From Zygaena filipendulae (taxonomy: Eukaryota; Arthropoda; Insecta; Lepidoptera; Zygaenidae), in the NCBI GenBank assembly GCA_907165275.2, contig OU015677.1, positions 1,178,001-1,242,000 of the forward strand: DNA of 64,000 nt. Direction: 5' to 3'. A program made the position numbers and the translations under genes. The notes under the pieces are model-generated. The model was not told where the DNA came from. It did no database searches and saw nothing but the letters and a program-made list of their open reading frames with translations. Within the stretch, counting starts at the first letter, position 1, and every line of letters begins with the position of its first letter. Shown here one piece after another: positions 19,671 to 30,559 of this stretch.

Positions 19671-20388
19671 ACATGGCTAAGGAGGCTGATGCCAAGTGTA
19701 TGATTCTTTAAACTTGACTGGAGAGTAAAGCATAGAAGCACGGCGTTTGCAACCTACCAGCTCATTTGATTGGTTTCGAGGGTAACTGACTTCCATGATC
19801 AAGATTTGACAGAATATTTGTGCCTCTTTTGGGTGCTGGCTTCCTGGTACTTGAGCGACACGGCGCGACTACTTTACTACTTAAATAAAGCCCTTACACG
19901 TCTGAATTTAACGCCAATCGATATAAACAATTTCCAACATACGCTTTAGTACGTAGAAGCACGTAGGCTGCTGCTATCGCCTATGAATCCTGGGCGCCTG
20001 GTAGTAACGCATTGAATGAAACATCTGTCCAGATAGATGAGAGTTTTTTGTGCACATTTCATTTTTCAGCGTTACACATGGCAGCCCTGTTGGGCGGGAA
20101 CACATATGTGTTTGACAAGCGGCCATAATGGATTCGTATTTAGAATACGTTTTATGCGGCGGCGAATTCAGATTGATATCAAATTAAATTAGTTTTCTTC
20201 ACTCGCCAATCGGCTTGTATAAATATTTGTGTGAGTTCAAGATTTTTTTTTTTTTTAATATGATAATTTTCCTAATATAACTCCGAAGTCATTTAAGCGG
20301 GACCGTTAAGAACATATACAGGATTATGAGTGGGTGGAGCGAAATTCCAACTTTATGGATTGTAGAACTGCATGCATCCTGTATCATA
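19671..20388. other. No gene seen
   Basis: Mixed unique sequence without recognisable exons or repeat termini. Confidence 0.45.
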
Positions 20389-20440
20389 CGGCCGCACTCA
20401 GAGTCGTTTTAATTATTTAATTAGTTAGTCTACCTACGAG
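20389..20440 (+). mobile_element. CCGCACTC MITE terminal fragment
   Basis: CGGCCGCACTCAGAGTCG followed by TTAATTATTTAATTAGTTAG; one end only. Confidence 0.7.
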
Positions 20441-21119
20441 TAATTTTCATCAGAACTTCACCAAGTTGATAGGAAACACCTAAGCAATACTTCAAGTTAC
20501 TAATAACCATGTTTAAGCTGAATAAGGTAAAAAAATATTTTTGAGATTCAAATTAAAATGTTTCTATACATTGTCGAATATTAAAAAGAATATACAAGTT
20601 AGCTAATTTGTATTTTTAAATCATTTCAAAATCATTTTAATCCAAAGTTTATATTTTTTTTTATTGAATTACATGGAATTAAGGTCTACAGACATTGAGA
20701 TATATTAATATTGAGGCAATATTTTGCCTCGTGGTTCATGTCTGTACGTGTCTGTGGCTCCATGCCGAGCAGGGAGAATAGAGCATCAGAACCGTGCAGA
20801 CAGACGTCTTTTGTAAATAAACGGTGTCTTTTGTTTTCTGCCCACCGGCACGTGTCTGGCATAGAACGTGTCTGGCGCACTCAATGTATGTAGATATAAA
20901 CGGACCTTTAAGAATAGCCTTTCAGGCGTCGCCTGCGCATAATGTTCCCGAGGAAGTCCCGAACAGCGCAGGGCACATACAGTACAGCTATAATAGTGGT
21001 TGGTTTACATAAATGCAATTATGCCGTGGCGCGTCGGTCGGTTGCGCTAGCCCCAGGAATAGGTGACCCGATTTCGGAGCTGAGCACTGGGTCAATAGCC
21101 GGCGCGTATCGACTGGATG
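20441..21119. other. No gene seen
   Basis: AT-rich, then GC-richer from 20690. The short open frames on both strands have no splice or family support. Confidence 0.4.
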
Positions 21120-21121
21120 CA

Positions 21122-21350
21122 CTGATAATAATAATTATAATAATAATAAATTATTTATTTGCATAAGACATAGCTTGTAATGATGGTACATAATATAAGA
21201 GTAAAATTGTCCTCATGTCCTGTCGTTAGGTGACATGCAAAATTATCAAATTAAATCATTAAATCAAAATATTACAATAAAAAATTATAAGAAAATTAAG
21301 TGTCATTTTAGGATGTCAATTATTAAATTATGATAATGAAAATATTTTAT
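21122..21350 (-). mobile_element. LINE 3' end, (AAT)n tail
   Basis: AATAATAATAATTATAATAA at the left, then GCATAAGACAT and TGACATGCAAAATTATCAAA, the reverse complement of the 3' UTR following the LINE frame at 28944-29404. A 5'-truncated second copy of that family. Confidence 0.7.
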
Positions 21351-21360
21351 AAGAAATTTA

Positions 21361-21598
21361 CCGCCGCACTCACAGTCGACTTTAGTGATTACTTAGTTAA
21401 GTATAGATTTTTAAAACAAAACTGCCGCAATCAGACAAGTTTAATAAATTAATGTTAATTGGCATTTAACTAATTAAGTTACATCTCATTAAATGCCAAC
21501 ATACATTAATTTACTGAACGTCTCTGATTGCGGCAGTTTTATTTTAAAAATCCATACTTAACTAAGTAATCATTAAAGTCGACTCTGAGTGCGGCCGA
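21361..21598. mobile_element. Palindromic MITE, CCGCCGCACTC family
   Basis: Full 238-bp copy. Flanked by TTA on the left and ATA on the right, so TA is shared. Confidence 0.9.
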
Positions 21599-21781
21599 TA
21601 GTCCACTTAATTTAAATCAATTTGAATCAGGTAGTCTCGTACACTATAGAAACATTGGAATTGCAGCCATTGTCTTAGTCTTTTTGCAAAACACTTTGCT
21701 AATTACCATATATTGTACTTCTACAACAATACAATCACTACTCAATACAACCTCTTTACACAAGTGTAAAATGAATTCGCT

Positions 21782-21921
21782 ATAGTCGAAGTCTAAACTA
21801 ACGGATTTTCATGCAGTTCTCACCAATAGATAGAGTGAGGCAGGTTTATATCTATAGTTTATCCTGGAATTCTCGCGGGAACTCCGAAATTACCGCGGTC
21901 GAAACAGCGGAGGACAGCTAG
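21782..21921 (+). mobile_element. Helitron-like element, 5' truncated
   Basis: ACGGATTTTCATGCAGTTCT, then TCCTGGAATTCTCGCGGGAA, ends GACAGCTAG. The next copy begins immediately after. Confidence 0.75.
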
Positions 21922-22070
21922 TATTATAAAAACAAAGCCCCCCGCCACGTCTGTCTGTCTTTTCGCAGTAAACTCAAAAACTACTGAACGGATTTTCATG
22001 CAGTTTTCGCCAATAGACAGTGATTCATGAGGAAGGTTAGGTAATAATTTGTCAAGCTTTTATTAAATTG
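21922..22070 (+). mobile_element. Helitron-like 5' part, GTCTGTCTGTC subfamily
   Basis: TATTATAAAAACAAAGCCCC, CGTCTGTCTGTCTTTTCG and ACTGAACGGATTTTCATGCA. It lacks the 3' half and abuts the CTAG of the preceding copy. Confidence 0.7.
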
Positions 22071-22134
22071 GTTAAAATATAACGATAATTGTTCGAGGTG
22101 TCGGAAAAAGTACTTTGGTACGAAAATGTATTTT

Positions 22135-22262
22135 CTTCTTCTTCTTCTTCATTCACGCGTGAACGCTAAAATAAATAATAATGCAGTGGTTTGTTAGTAA
22201 CGGAATATTACGTGTCCGGCGCCAGGAGCTCGTCTTTCCTAGATCGTGATATTACGGGGATG
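22135..22262 (+). repeat. Interspersed repeat with (TTC)n
   Basis: TTCTTCTTCTTCTTCTTC, then GCAGTGGTTTGTTAGTAACG, AATATTACGTGTCCGGC and TAGATCGTGATATTACG. The same words, with the (TTC)n after instead of before, occur at 61808-61905. Confidence 0.65.
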
Positions 22263-22531
22263 GCGGTGGCACATCGCCTCATGAACTCCCAAAGTCCAGG
22301 TACGTGCGGCTCTGACGTCAACTCACAACACCGCTCGCGTTGGAAGGAAAACGCGCAAGGTCGCGAAAGTTACGATGAACGAAAATCCCGAGAATTGAAA
22401 AACTATTTCTGTAACTTACTGCTGCAACGAAACAAAAAGCGACGACGCTTCATCCGAGGTGCGTGGGTTATCATCTACTAGCTATACTCGTACTGTCGGC
22501 ATCGGAAATACCTTGACACGTTATGTATCTA

Positions 22532-22743
22532 TCGTACTAATATTATAAACGCAAAAGTTTGTAAGAATGGATGGATGGATGGATGTTTCTTACTCTTTCA
22601 CCCAAAAAACTACTGGATGGATTTAAATGAAACTTTACAATAATATAACTTATACATCAGATGAACACATAGGATACTTTTTATGCCGGAATTCCCGCGG
22701 GAACTCTGAAATTGACGCGGATGAAACCGCGGGGCACAACTAG
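22532..22743 (+). mobile_element. Complete Helitron-like element
   Basis: TCGTACTAATATTATAAACG after A, ends AACTAG before T, 212 bp. It contains a (GGAT)n run at about 22569-22586 and matches the reversed copy at 56630. Confidence 0.85.
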
Positions 22744-22887
22744 TTCTATAATAAAAGAGTGGAAGCCGCAATTTTGTACATTGAATTGGAAGCCGCGATT
22801 CTGTACATTGAATATTTTTAAGAAAAATTGAGAGGGGACGATAAAAGAAGAGTACCTAACTAACCACAAAAAAAAGAGTTTTTAAAA

Positions 22888-23010
22888 TTCTTTTCTGTCT
22901 GTCTATTCGCGATAATCTCCGAATCTACTGAACGGAGTGTCATGCGGTTTTCATAGAAAGATTAAGCTTAGCCTGGAGCTGCATATAGGCTTTGTTTCAT
23001 TCAAATCGGA
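22888..23010 (+). mobile_element. Helitron-like 5' part
   Basis: TCTGTCTGTCTATTCGCGAT, CTACTGAACGGAGTGTCATG and GGCTTTGTTTCATTCAAATC; the 3' end is absent, replaced by a SINE. Confidence 0.55.
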
Positions 23011-23015
23011 TGTTC

Positions 23016-23105
23016 ATCACACAAAGTCCACCCCCACCGGGAATCGAACCCGGAACCTCTTGATTAGCGGGCAGGCATGGTGACCATTGCGCCAATCGGG
23101 TCGTC
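23016..23105 (-). mobile_element. tRNA-derived SINE fragment
   Basis: On the minus strand: GATTGGCGCAATGGTCACCA (A-box-like) then GGGTTCGATTCCCGGTGGGG (B box GGTTCGATTCC). Pol III promoter spacing fits a tRNA-derived SINE head. Further pieces at 30815 and 49712. Confidence 0.7.
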
Positions 23106-23413
23106 AATATAAATATATATATCATACCAAATTCTACTTTTAACATTTTTTTATAGTTGCACACGAAAATAGATGACGGAATCTTCCATTCCCGCCAAAA
23201 AACTTCCACCATGACACTGTCGATAGAATTTTTCATTTCTTTTTTATTAATAGTTTTACAGCCTTGGGTACATGCCCTTTGGAGCCGAGTCTTGGTACAT
23301 TTACATATTATTTAAAGTTTTAACAGATAGAGAATTTTCTCTAGTTCAGACACAATCAGGATAGTAATTGACCATGTTTATACACATATGTCAGAGGGCG
23401 CTCTATTCCAGAA

Positions 23414-23520
23414 CTAGCTGTTGCCCGCGGTTTCACCCGCGTTAATTTCGGAGATCCCGCAGAAATTGCGTAACAAACGTACACTATATCCTTTTCTGTA
23501 CCCGTGACATGTATAGTATG
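23414..23520 (-). mobile_element. Helitron-like 3' part
   Basis: CTAGCTGTTGCCCGCGG to TCCTTTTCTGTACCCGTGAC; truncated by the retroelement tail that follows. Confidence 0.7.
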
Positions 23521-23536
23521 AACATTCATTGAATAG

Positions 23537-23660
23537 AATAGTATAAAATTTATTTCTGCACAACACACAAAAGTAATAAACAAACATTAAAGAAGTACCT
23601 AATCTAAAACCAAGTTATCTTGCATGCTCCGCCGGAAGGCTTTCAGTGGCTTTCAGTTTT
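23537..23660 (-). mobile_element. LINE-type 3' end
   Basis: ATTTATTTCTGCACAACACA (poly(A) signal and tail in reverse), then TCTTGCATGCTCCGCCGGAA. The same sequence order is found at 38378-38495. Confidence 0.55.
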
Positions 23661-23667
23661 CAGTTGG

Positions 23668-23850
23668 CGATAATGTCAGAGTTCCCGCAGGAATTTATTT
23701 ATTTATTTATTTAATAAAAAGTACACTATGTCCTTCTCTGTATCCCTGACAACGTGTGAGCTAAATTTCATGGTGATCGGTTGAGCCATTAAGGCGTGAA
23801 TGCGAACTCCCAACACTTACGGATTTATAATAGTTAGTAAGGATTCCCGC
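23668..23850 (-). mobile_element. Helitron-like element with (ATTT)n expansion
   Basis: CAGAGTTCCCGCAGGAATTT, a TTTATTTATTTATTTA run, then CCTTCTCTGTATCCCTGACA and TTTATAATAGTTAGTAAGGA. The microsatellite grew inside the element. Confidence 0.65.
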
Positions 23851-23999
23851 GAAAACTCTGAAATTAATGCGTATAAAATCGGAGATGTTATTGTATTTTT
23901 ATGTAGGTTCTTGGTATTGTGGTTTATATATATATATGTTACCCTAGTCTATCTATTTAGATTTTTTTTAACTCGTACATAAGTTATTTAATTTTTTTT

Positions 24000-24125
24000 C
24001 ACTGTGCGCCCACACCCGTGACGCCACACGCGGCTCCAGCGGAAGACCAGCGTCGGGCCTCTAATGGTTCCCGGCTTATGCTGAGCTGGTTGCCTTTTTG
24101 TTGCGACAGGTAGCAGCTAGTCTAT
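24000..24125. repeat. GC-rich interspersed repeat fragment
   Basis: CGCCACACGCGGCTCCAGCG, GGAAGACCAGCGTCGGG and TTGTTGCGACAGGTAGCAGC; I associate this with retroelement 3' regions but cannot name it. Confidence 0.35.
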
Positions 24126-24522
24126 TATAATATACATTTTTTATAACAGGAAATGCTTCAACAACACGCCCTGTAGGACCGCGTGACGTCACTGGTTAGC
24201 ATTTTCCTCGACTATTTATAGGACGGCCCGTTCATTGAACGAAAGAAACGTTGGCTTGGCACACGGTCGCAGTTATAGCGAACGCAAAAAACTCTAATAG
24301 AAAACTCATCTGGCTATACGACACCCCGTCATCGCATCGATATGTCAGCCAAGCCGTACGGAAAAGTGCAGCTGATTTTTCAATAAAAACACTACTTACT
24401 GGCCGACCCACAGAAAAAAAAAATATCTAGGTCAAAGACATTCTATTTTTTTGTTATAGCGTCGCGCGGTTTGCGAATTTTGCCAGTTTCAAGAAAGTAT
24501 CATTAATATGGGTACACACAAA
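24126..24522. other. No gene seen
   Basis: Contains CGCGTGACGTCACTGG at 24180-24195 (a CRE-like palindrome) followed by CTATTTATAGG; could be regulatory, but no exon is attached. Confidence 0.35.
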
Positions 24523-24752
24523 TCTATACTAATATTATAGAGAGCAAAAGTTTGTGAGTTTGTGGGTTTGTCAGTTTGTGAGTTTGTGACATTGTAGGGG
24601 GTAATCTTTGGATCTATACTGAACCGATTTTGAAAATTCTTTCACTTATAGGAATTTAAAGTGATCCTGAGTGACATAAGGCACTTTTTATTCCGGAATT
24701 CCAGCGGGAACTTACCGAAATTACCAAGGGTGAAACCGCGGGGGTCAGCTAG
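24523..24752 (+). mobile_element. Complete Helitron-like element
   Basis: TCTATACTAATATTATAGAG after A, ends TCAGCTAG before T. It has a GTTTGTGAGTTTGTG repeat near the 5' end and the CTGAACCGATTTTGAAAATT block of a second subfamily. Confidence 0.85.
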
Positions 24753-24963
24753 TATTATAATAAAAAGGTAAATGTTGTAAGTTTGAGTTTGTGAGGTTGT
24801 AGGGGGTAATCTCTGGATCTACTGAACTAATTTTGAAAATTCTTTTACCAATAGAAAGCCGAGTTATTTGTGTGTGTCATAGGCTATATTATTGTAACCC
24901 GGAATTATCGCGGGAACTCCGAATCCGAAATTACCGCGGGTGAAACCGCGGGGTAACAGCTAG
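24753..24963 (+). mobile_element. Helitron-like element, head-to-tail with the previous
   Basis: Begins directly at the CTAG of the preceding copy (TATTATAATAAAAAGG) and ends ACAGCTAG. Same subfamily, shorter 5' region. Confidence 0.8.
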
Positions 24964-25142
24964 TTTCACACGCGGTAATTTCGGAGTTCCCGCGGGAATT
25001 CCGGGATGAAAAGTACCCTATGTCCTTTTCTGTACCCCTGACAACGTGCATGCCAAATTTCATCCAAATCCGTTCAGCTGTTTTTGCGTGATTTAACAAA
25101 CATCCAAACATCCACACTTTCACATTTATAATATTAGTAGGA
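24964..25142 (-). mobile_element. Helitron-like element, 5' end on a CTAG junction
   Basis: On the minus strand it starts TCCTACTAATATTATAAATG directly after another copy's CTAG (25146-25143). Its 3' end merges with the CTAG of the plus-strand copy to the left. Confidence 0.8.
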
Positions 25143-25382
25143 CTAGCTGCCCCGCGCGGTTTCACCCGCGATAATTTCGGAATGTCCCCGGGGAATTGTT
25201 CCACACAAACTTTGCAACCCCTTTTCATCCCCTTAAGGGATTGAATTTTCAAAAATCCTTTCTTATCGGATGCCTACGTCATACAACGAACAAAACCTCC
25301 AAGTTTCAGGTCTCTACGATCAGCGGTTTAGGCTGTGCGTTGATCGATCAGTTAATAAGGACAAAGCATTTAAATGTATAGA
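25143..25382 (-). mobile_element. Helitron-like element, CGATCAGCGGTTTAGG subfamily
   Basis: CTAGCTGCCCCGCGCGG at the 3' end, interior TACGATCAGCGGTTTAGGCT and TGATCGATCAGT, 240 bp. Its 5' TC abuts the CTAG of the next copy. Confidence 0.8.
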
Positions 25383-25626
25383 CTAGCTGTCTCGCGCGGT
25401 TTCAGCCGCGATAATTTCGAAGTTCCCGCGGATTGTTCCACACAAACTTTGCAACCTCTTTTCATCCCTTTTGGGGTGGAATTTTCAAAAATACTTTGTT
25501 ATCAGATGCCTACGTCATACAACGAACACACCCTCCAAGTTTCAGGTCTCTACGATCAGCGGTTTAGGCTGTGCGTTGATCGATCAGTCAATAAGGACAA
25601 AGCATTTTATATATAAGTATTATAGA
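25383..25626 (-). mobile_element. Helitron-like element, direct repeat of the previous
   Basis: CTAGCTGTCTCGCGCGG to TATTATAGA, 244 bp, over 85% identical by eye to 25143-25382. Its 5' TC is preceded by A. A plus-strand relative is at 27835. Confidence 0.85.
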
Positions 25627-25990
25627 TTATTAACTTTGTGGACAGCTTTTATACGTCGTATATCTATCCAAAGTCCACTCGCTTATAGCTCCATGACGAC
25701 CAGACAACCAATTTTTCTTAATAATAAGTCAAAGTACTTCCCTGTCCATCTGTCTGTTTTGTGGCATCAACTGAACAACAACCCGGCAACGGTACACGAA
25801 CCGGTAAGTGTTTTGCAAATCCAAAACTTCACACTCGCTTGACTTTCATGCACTTTTTTTTTTAATTAGTGTTTCAGTAAGTCTAGTTTTCTACGAGTGG
25901 TAACTACCTAATTGATTAATTATATTTTCGTTGCCGGTTTCGTGACCGGCCAGCCTTATCAAGAGGTATCAGCAAAGATAGACCAAATAT
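25627..25990. other. No gene seen
   Basis: Short open frame without splice or family support; a poly(T) run at 25854. Confidence 0.4.
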
Positions 25991-25994
25991 ACAT

Positions 25995-26231
25995 GGACGC
26001 AGATAAGCAATAACATGTTAACCCACAAAATTAAGTTACCTATTCAGAACGATTTATCGAGAGTTAGGGAACGTTTTTTAATTATGTGTTTACCTTATTA
26101 CATTGTTTAAGTATGTTACTAAATATATAGAACATAAAAAATGTTGACAGAAAATGGCGCTATAATTTTAAAACACGATTTACTCAAAATTTCTCCAGTG
26201 TGGGTTAACACACTGTTGCTTATCTATGTCC
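25995..26231 (-). mobile_element. MITE, GGACGCAGATAAGCAA family
   Basis: Ends GGACGCAGATAAGCAATAAC and TTGCTTATCTATGTCC, 237 bp, flanked on both sides by ACAT (4-bp target duplication). Interior TGTTAACCCAC/GTGGGTTAACA inverted words, TGTTGACAGAAAATGGCGCT. No frame of interest. Confidence 0.9.
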
Positions 26232-27435
26232 ACATACCGTCACAAAAACACTAGACTTTTCATAAGCACTTACGACACAAGATACTATATATAAAAATAA
26301 TATAATAACTACACAGTCATAATATTTTATTTACCTAAATCGCAGCGAAATGATTATGCGCGGGGAACGCACGCGTCTCGCGTTACATCACGGTCGAGGA
26401 CGTCACTACGACGACGGTCAATGTCGACTGCCGACTGCGTTCTAGTGATGGGAACTAATCGATGACGGCCGTGTGTCGAGCACAACTTTCGGTTTTTAAA
26501 CGACGCTTTTTTAAATTATCATACGGGCTCCGCCGAAAACCAGAGCCGCCGTATGCTATGCAATAGCATATTGTGCTGAGTCGGTGACCTGTTTGGCATC
26601 GCAGCAAATGCTATACCTACAATGCCTTCATCTTAATTGTTAAACTTGCATTTATTGTTGGTTTTACTCGGTGTGATGGTATGTAAAGATAATGTATAAT
26701 ATGTCAATGTCGATTGCAAGACTTCGGAATAGACTAGCAGAGCAAAATACAAAGCCGTGCCACTCCCGCTTCAATAGGTCTCTCCACATGTAGCGGTACT
26801 AGCGTACTCGACAACCCTTATCGATGTTTTGCGTGAGCGAAATTGATGCTGAAATGGATATTTAAAACGCAGACGCTTACTCTTCTGTCAGGACTTAGGG
26901 TGCCTGCCCCCTTAGTCAAGTTATGATCATATGTCACGACTCACGACAGTGTATGATCGTTAACGCATATAAAATTTAGGAACGTATCGTCACGTCACGT
27001 GGTCATGTAAAATTGTCCAATCAAAAGTCCAAGGTTTCGTGACCACGTGACATCGAATATAAATTCTGAAGAATGTATCTAAAAATAAATATCACCTAGA
27101 AACGCTATACGTTATGCATTTTGCGAGTATCAGAATCGATATCGATAGAGGAAATAGCGTCCCATCACTATACGTGTTGTAAATGTTGGAAATAGTTCGC
27201 AAAAAGCTATCCATAGCCACAAGCCAATTGGTGGGCGTTCAAAAGTCAGAAAAAAGAAACAGAAATATTCGATAAAAGATAAATGGATGAACATAGCAAA
27301 ACATATTGAGACAGTAACAGTTGTGCTTTTTCCAATAGGTAAGCAAAATCCCACGGACCACATAAAAACTCATATACATAGTTATATTATTGATTTTTAT
27401 AATAATGGGCATGATGACAGGTAGATAAAAAAAAC
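26232..27435. other. No gene; GC-rich patches and repeat remnants
   Basis: 26340-26500 is CpG-rich. 26517-26555 has CATACGGGCTCCGCC and GGCGGCTCT-type inverted words ending CCGTATG, resembling a retroelement 3' UTR hairpin. 26930-27060 holds CACGTGAC-type inverted words. No exon recognised. Confidence 0.4.
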
Positions 27436-27610
27436 CGTCAGGTAGATATTAAAAAAATAAAAGACACATAGGTATTTTTTTTTGCTTTTTCGAATAATTG
27501 AAAAAATACGTAGATAAAACGCATTAAAGTTTAGGAGTGGGAGGTTGCGACGTCACAACTATACGTATAACTAAGTATAAAGTGTACTTAGGTGTGACGT
27601 CAAACGATTA
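27436..27610 (+). mobile_element. TAGTCCGT MITE, diverged copy
   Basis: AAATAAAAGACACATAGGTA, GCATTAAAGTTTAGGAGTGG, TGCGACGTCAC and AGGTGTGACGTCA as in the copies at 59788 and 60828; the termini are eroded. Confidence 0.6.
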
Positions 27611-27639
27611 CGTACATAACAATACATTGAGGTCCACAA

Positions 27640-27703
27640 TACAAAGAGGTCCTCTATACACGATCTGTATACGTCCTGTTCGGAGGACCTCTTCTGACAC
27701 AAC
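27640..27703. repeat. Short inverted repeat
   Basis: AAAGAGGTCCTC and GAGGACCTCTT flank about 36 bases; function unknown. Confidence 0.5.
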
Positions 27704-27834
27704 CTTCTTAGCACTCGCTCTTTACTCTAAGGTACTTTAATATATCATTTTAAAACAATCAAACCATCGAAGCATTTCTTTCAGTTATATACAGCGCTGC
27801 ATTATCTAGGTCCAAACATTCTGATCGAGCATGT

Positions 27835-28055
27835 CATTTTGCTTTGTCCTGAATGACTGACTGACTGATCAACGCGCAGCCTAAACCGCTGATCGTAGAG
27901 ACCTGAAACTTGGAGGGTGTGTTCTCTGTATGACGCGTGACGTAGGCATCCGATAAGATTTTTTACCCCTAAGGGGGTGAAAAAGGGGCAAAGTTTTTAT
28001 GGATCAATCCTACGGAAACTCCGAAATTATCGAGGACAAAACCGCGCGGCTGCAT
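27835..28055 (+). mobile_element. Helitron-like element, CGATCAGCGG subfamily
   Basis: CAGCCTAAACCGCTGATCGT and AGACCTGAAACTTGGAGGGT, then CCGAAATTATCGAGGACAAA. It is the plus-strand relative of 25143-25626; the 3' CTAG is lost. Confidence 0.75.
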
Positions 28056-28176
28056 TACGGAAAAACAAAGTAATTGTAGCGGAATAAATTTTCAGGAGGA
28101 ATAAAAAATCGGAAATCGCTTTATTTAGAACAAACCTTTCATGGCTTAACGATTTTCTTAATTTTAATTTCTCTAA

Positions 28177-28394
28177 GCACTCAGAGTCGACTTTAATGAT
28201 TACTTAGTTAAGTATAGATTTTTAAAACAAAACTGTCGCAATCAGAGACGTTCAGTAAATTAAAGTTAGGTGGCGTTTAATGAGATGTAACTTAACTAGT
28301 TAAATGCCAAATAACATTAATTTATTAAACTCGTCTGATTTTAAAAATCTATAATTATCTAAGAAATCATTAAAGTCGACTCTGAGTGCGGCGG
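28177..28394. mobile_element. Palindromic MITE, CCGCCGCACTC family
   Basis: Begins at GCACTCAGAGTC (outer 7 bases lost), ends GAGTGCGGCGG before TA. The central palindrome order is reversed relative to the 18656 copy. Confidence 0.85.
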
Positions 28395-28943
28395 TATGAC
28401 AAAGCCTTTTTGATGGTTGCTAGTGTGTATCAAGGTCCGTTAAGCGTGAATAGAGACAAAAATACAAAAAAAAATCGAGAAAAATGTCAGTTGCTTTGTT
28501 TTTCCCCGTAGAGAAGCCGCGCGCGGGTCATCAAGTGCATAACATAATCCGTACGAAGGTAACCATGAAAACAAGCCATGGGAGGATTCACCGGGGCGTA
28601 TCATCCACGATTCGCGTGCCAATGTCAGCGACCAGCGTTCGAGTTGAGAACAGTCATGGACGCGCGAGACGCATCCCTCGGCTGCGCGCGCGCACAAATC
28701 TCCGCTCAGCATAAACTGTGCACTCTAAATAGATTTTAATGTTGTTAACTCGAGTCTTCCTACGCCATTTCATACCATCCATGTTGTAAAACAAAAAAAA
28801 AAACGCTATAGGTACATTCGTTAGACGATTAACGCGGTGGTTAACTTTCATCCAGGTGCAATAAACATTTGGTAAGGTTCTCGCACAGATCAATGATGTT
28901 ACTGAGCTTCGACTCGGATTAGTCGGAACTTTCGGTTCCTACA
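28395..28943. other. No gene seen
   Basis: 28500-28720 is moderately GC-rich with open frames on both strands (for example around TCCCTCGGCTGCGCGCGCGC), but neither has splice or family support. Confidence 0.4.
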
Positions 28944-29159
28944 ATGGGCCAGGAAGTCAAATTCTCTGCAAGAAACTGCAACCGACTAGTACCGGATCGA
29001 AATACAATAAAGACTACACTGTATAATAAAAACTGTTATGCTATGTGTATAAAAATTTATAACAATATACCAAAAGAAATTATAGCATTAACGACTGCTA
29101 AATTTTCTAAAAAACTAAAGCAATGGTTGCAATCTCAAGTCTACTATACGAGTAGATAG
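28944..29159 (+). pseudogene. LINE reverse transcriptase C-terminus
   Basis: The frame ends KIYNNIPKEIIALTTAKFSK and KLKQWLQSQVYYTSR before TAG. The IYN.IP.EI...T...F.KKLK.WL pattern is the typical end of CR1/L2-type LINE polyproteins. Only about 70 residues remain, so the copy is 5' truncated and inactive. Confidence 0.7.
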
Positions 29160-29404
29160 TGTGCAAGACTTCCTGGACAGAAAAGTTGACTATTAATTTG
29201 TGTTTATTAATTTCTTCATTGACATTAACATTTTGAAATTACATTCGTTTTGACATTTAATTATTGTGATGAATTGACTGAATTTAATATATTTTGCATG
29301 TCACTCAATGACTAGACATTAGAACTTAATCAAAATTAACAATGTACCCATCTTTTAGAACAATGTCTTATGCAAATAAATGATTATTATTATTATTATT
29401 ATTT
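29160..29404 (+). mobile_element. 3' UTR and (ATT)n tail of the same LINE
   Basis: TTGACATTTAATTATTGTGA, ATGCAAATAAATG (poly(A)-like signal) and a TTATTATTATTATTATTATT tail. Matches 21122-21350 in reverse. Confidence 0.75.
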
Positions 29405-29442
29405 AGTTAGTCCGTCTTCTAGATTAATAAAAAATAATAGAC
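29404..29442 (+). mobile_element. TAGTCCGT MITE end fragment
   Basis: TTAGTCCGTCTTCTAGATTA then AAAAAATAATAGACA; one terminus only. Confidence 0.6.
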
Positions 29443-29469
29443 AAGTGCGTCTGATCTTTTTTTTTTAAT

Positions 29470-29575
29470 TCACTTTACAACACACAGATCGACTTGATTT
29501 CACATTAAGCAAGAGGTAAGTTTGTGTCGTGGAAACCCAGCAAACGTGGTATGTACAACATCTTATCACATATAT
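29470..29575 (+). repeat. GTCGTGGAAACC family repeat
   Basis: ACAACACACAGATCGACTTG and GTGTCGTGGAAACCCAGCAA, then ACGTGGTATGTACAACAT. Confidence 0.65.
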
Positions 29576-30559
29576 ACAACGTGTTAATGAATTAACTGAA
29601 AACTAGAAAGTATTTTGCTCAGAATCGACTAACGAATCGATCGCACTATGTTTTAATATAGGTTATATTTTTCATTTTTACTCGCCCATGTCTAAATTAT
29701 CTATAACACAATATTTGGCGCATACGCCGCCCGCAGCTAAAAAATTCGAACCGGTAGGCGCGGGGTAGTGCTTTGAATTTCGTAGATAGGTCACCTCCAA
29801 ACTAATGTTGAATAACTTTCAAAGTATAAATTTTTTCGACATAAAATATATTTTTCATTACTCATACTCGGAAAGTAGGTCTGAAGTTGCCTGAGAAGCG
29901 GGTTGAAAGTAACCCTTTTCAGCCCTAGGGAGAATCGCTTTCAACTGACAACTGTCAAATTATTAAAAAAAAACTAGGTCTATTTTCACATTTCTATTGA
30001 ACCATGTTTCAACTTTCTATACAGCCAGCGCGATGTAAAATTGAAATAACGTAAAGTTTAAGTAGGTATTAATTAAAATAAAATTCACTCACTTTTTCTT
30101 AAGCTAATTCCTATTTATATTTTTTTATTTTCTTTGATTAATACTTAATAATTAAAAAATATTTTTTTTAGGTCGCCACAATGTAAATAAAAAATACTGG
30201 CTGAATAGCTAGCCGGCCAAAGAAAAAGAAATAGGTGGGAAAGTGTCAAGCGACTATCCGATCTTCACTCATTTTTTCTTTAGCTAATTCCTATTTTTAT
30301 TTTGATTTTCCTTGCATTCGTAATGAAAAGCACGGTGTTATCCTCGGGAGAAAGACTTATTTAGTCCCGAGACGGGGTTTGGCGCCTGAGCGTAGCGACT
30401 TTACTTAGCGTAGGTTACTTTCACCCCTAGGATAACAATGTACTATTAATCATATTATTGTTTATTTTTTTAAATAAAGGTTTTAAGTTAATTCATTAAC
30501 ACGTTGTATAAAAACATACATACAGCCGAATGCTAAACCTCCTTCTTGGAAGTCTGTTA
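29576..30559. other. Intergenic with a 175-bp-spaced duplication
   Basis: TTCACTCACTTTTTCTTAAG at about 30087 and TTCACTCATTTTTTCTTTAG at about 30264 are each followed by CTAATTCCTATTT, a direct duplication. GTTATCCTCGGGAGAAAG (30337) and CTTTCACCCCTAGGATAAC (30419) are inverted ends of a possible 100-bp element. Confidence 0.45.

Noticed and set aside
23016..23105. Functional tRNA gene
   Set aside because: A and B boxes are present, but the cloverleaf is incomplete and similar pieces recur with unrelated flanks, as in a SINE.
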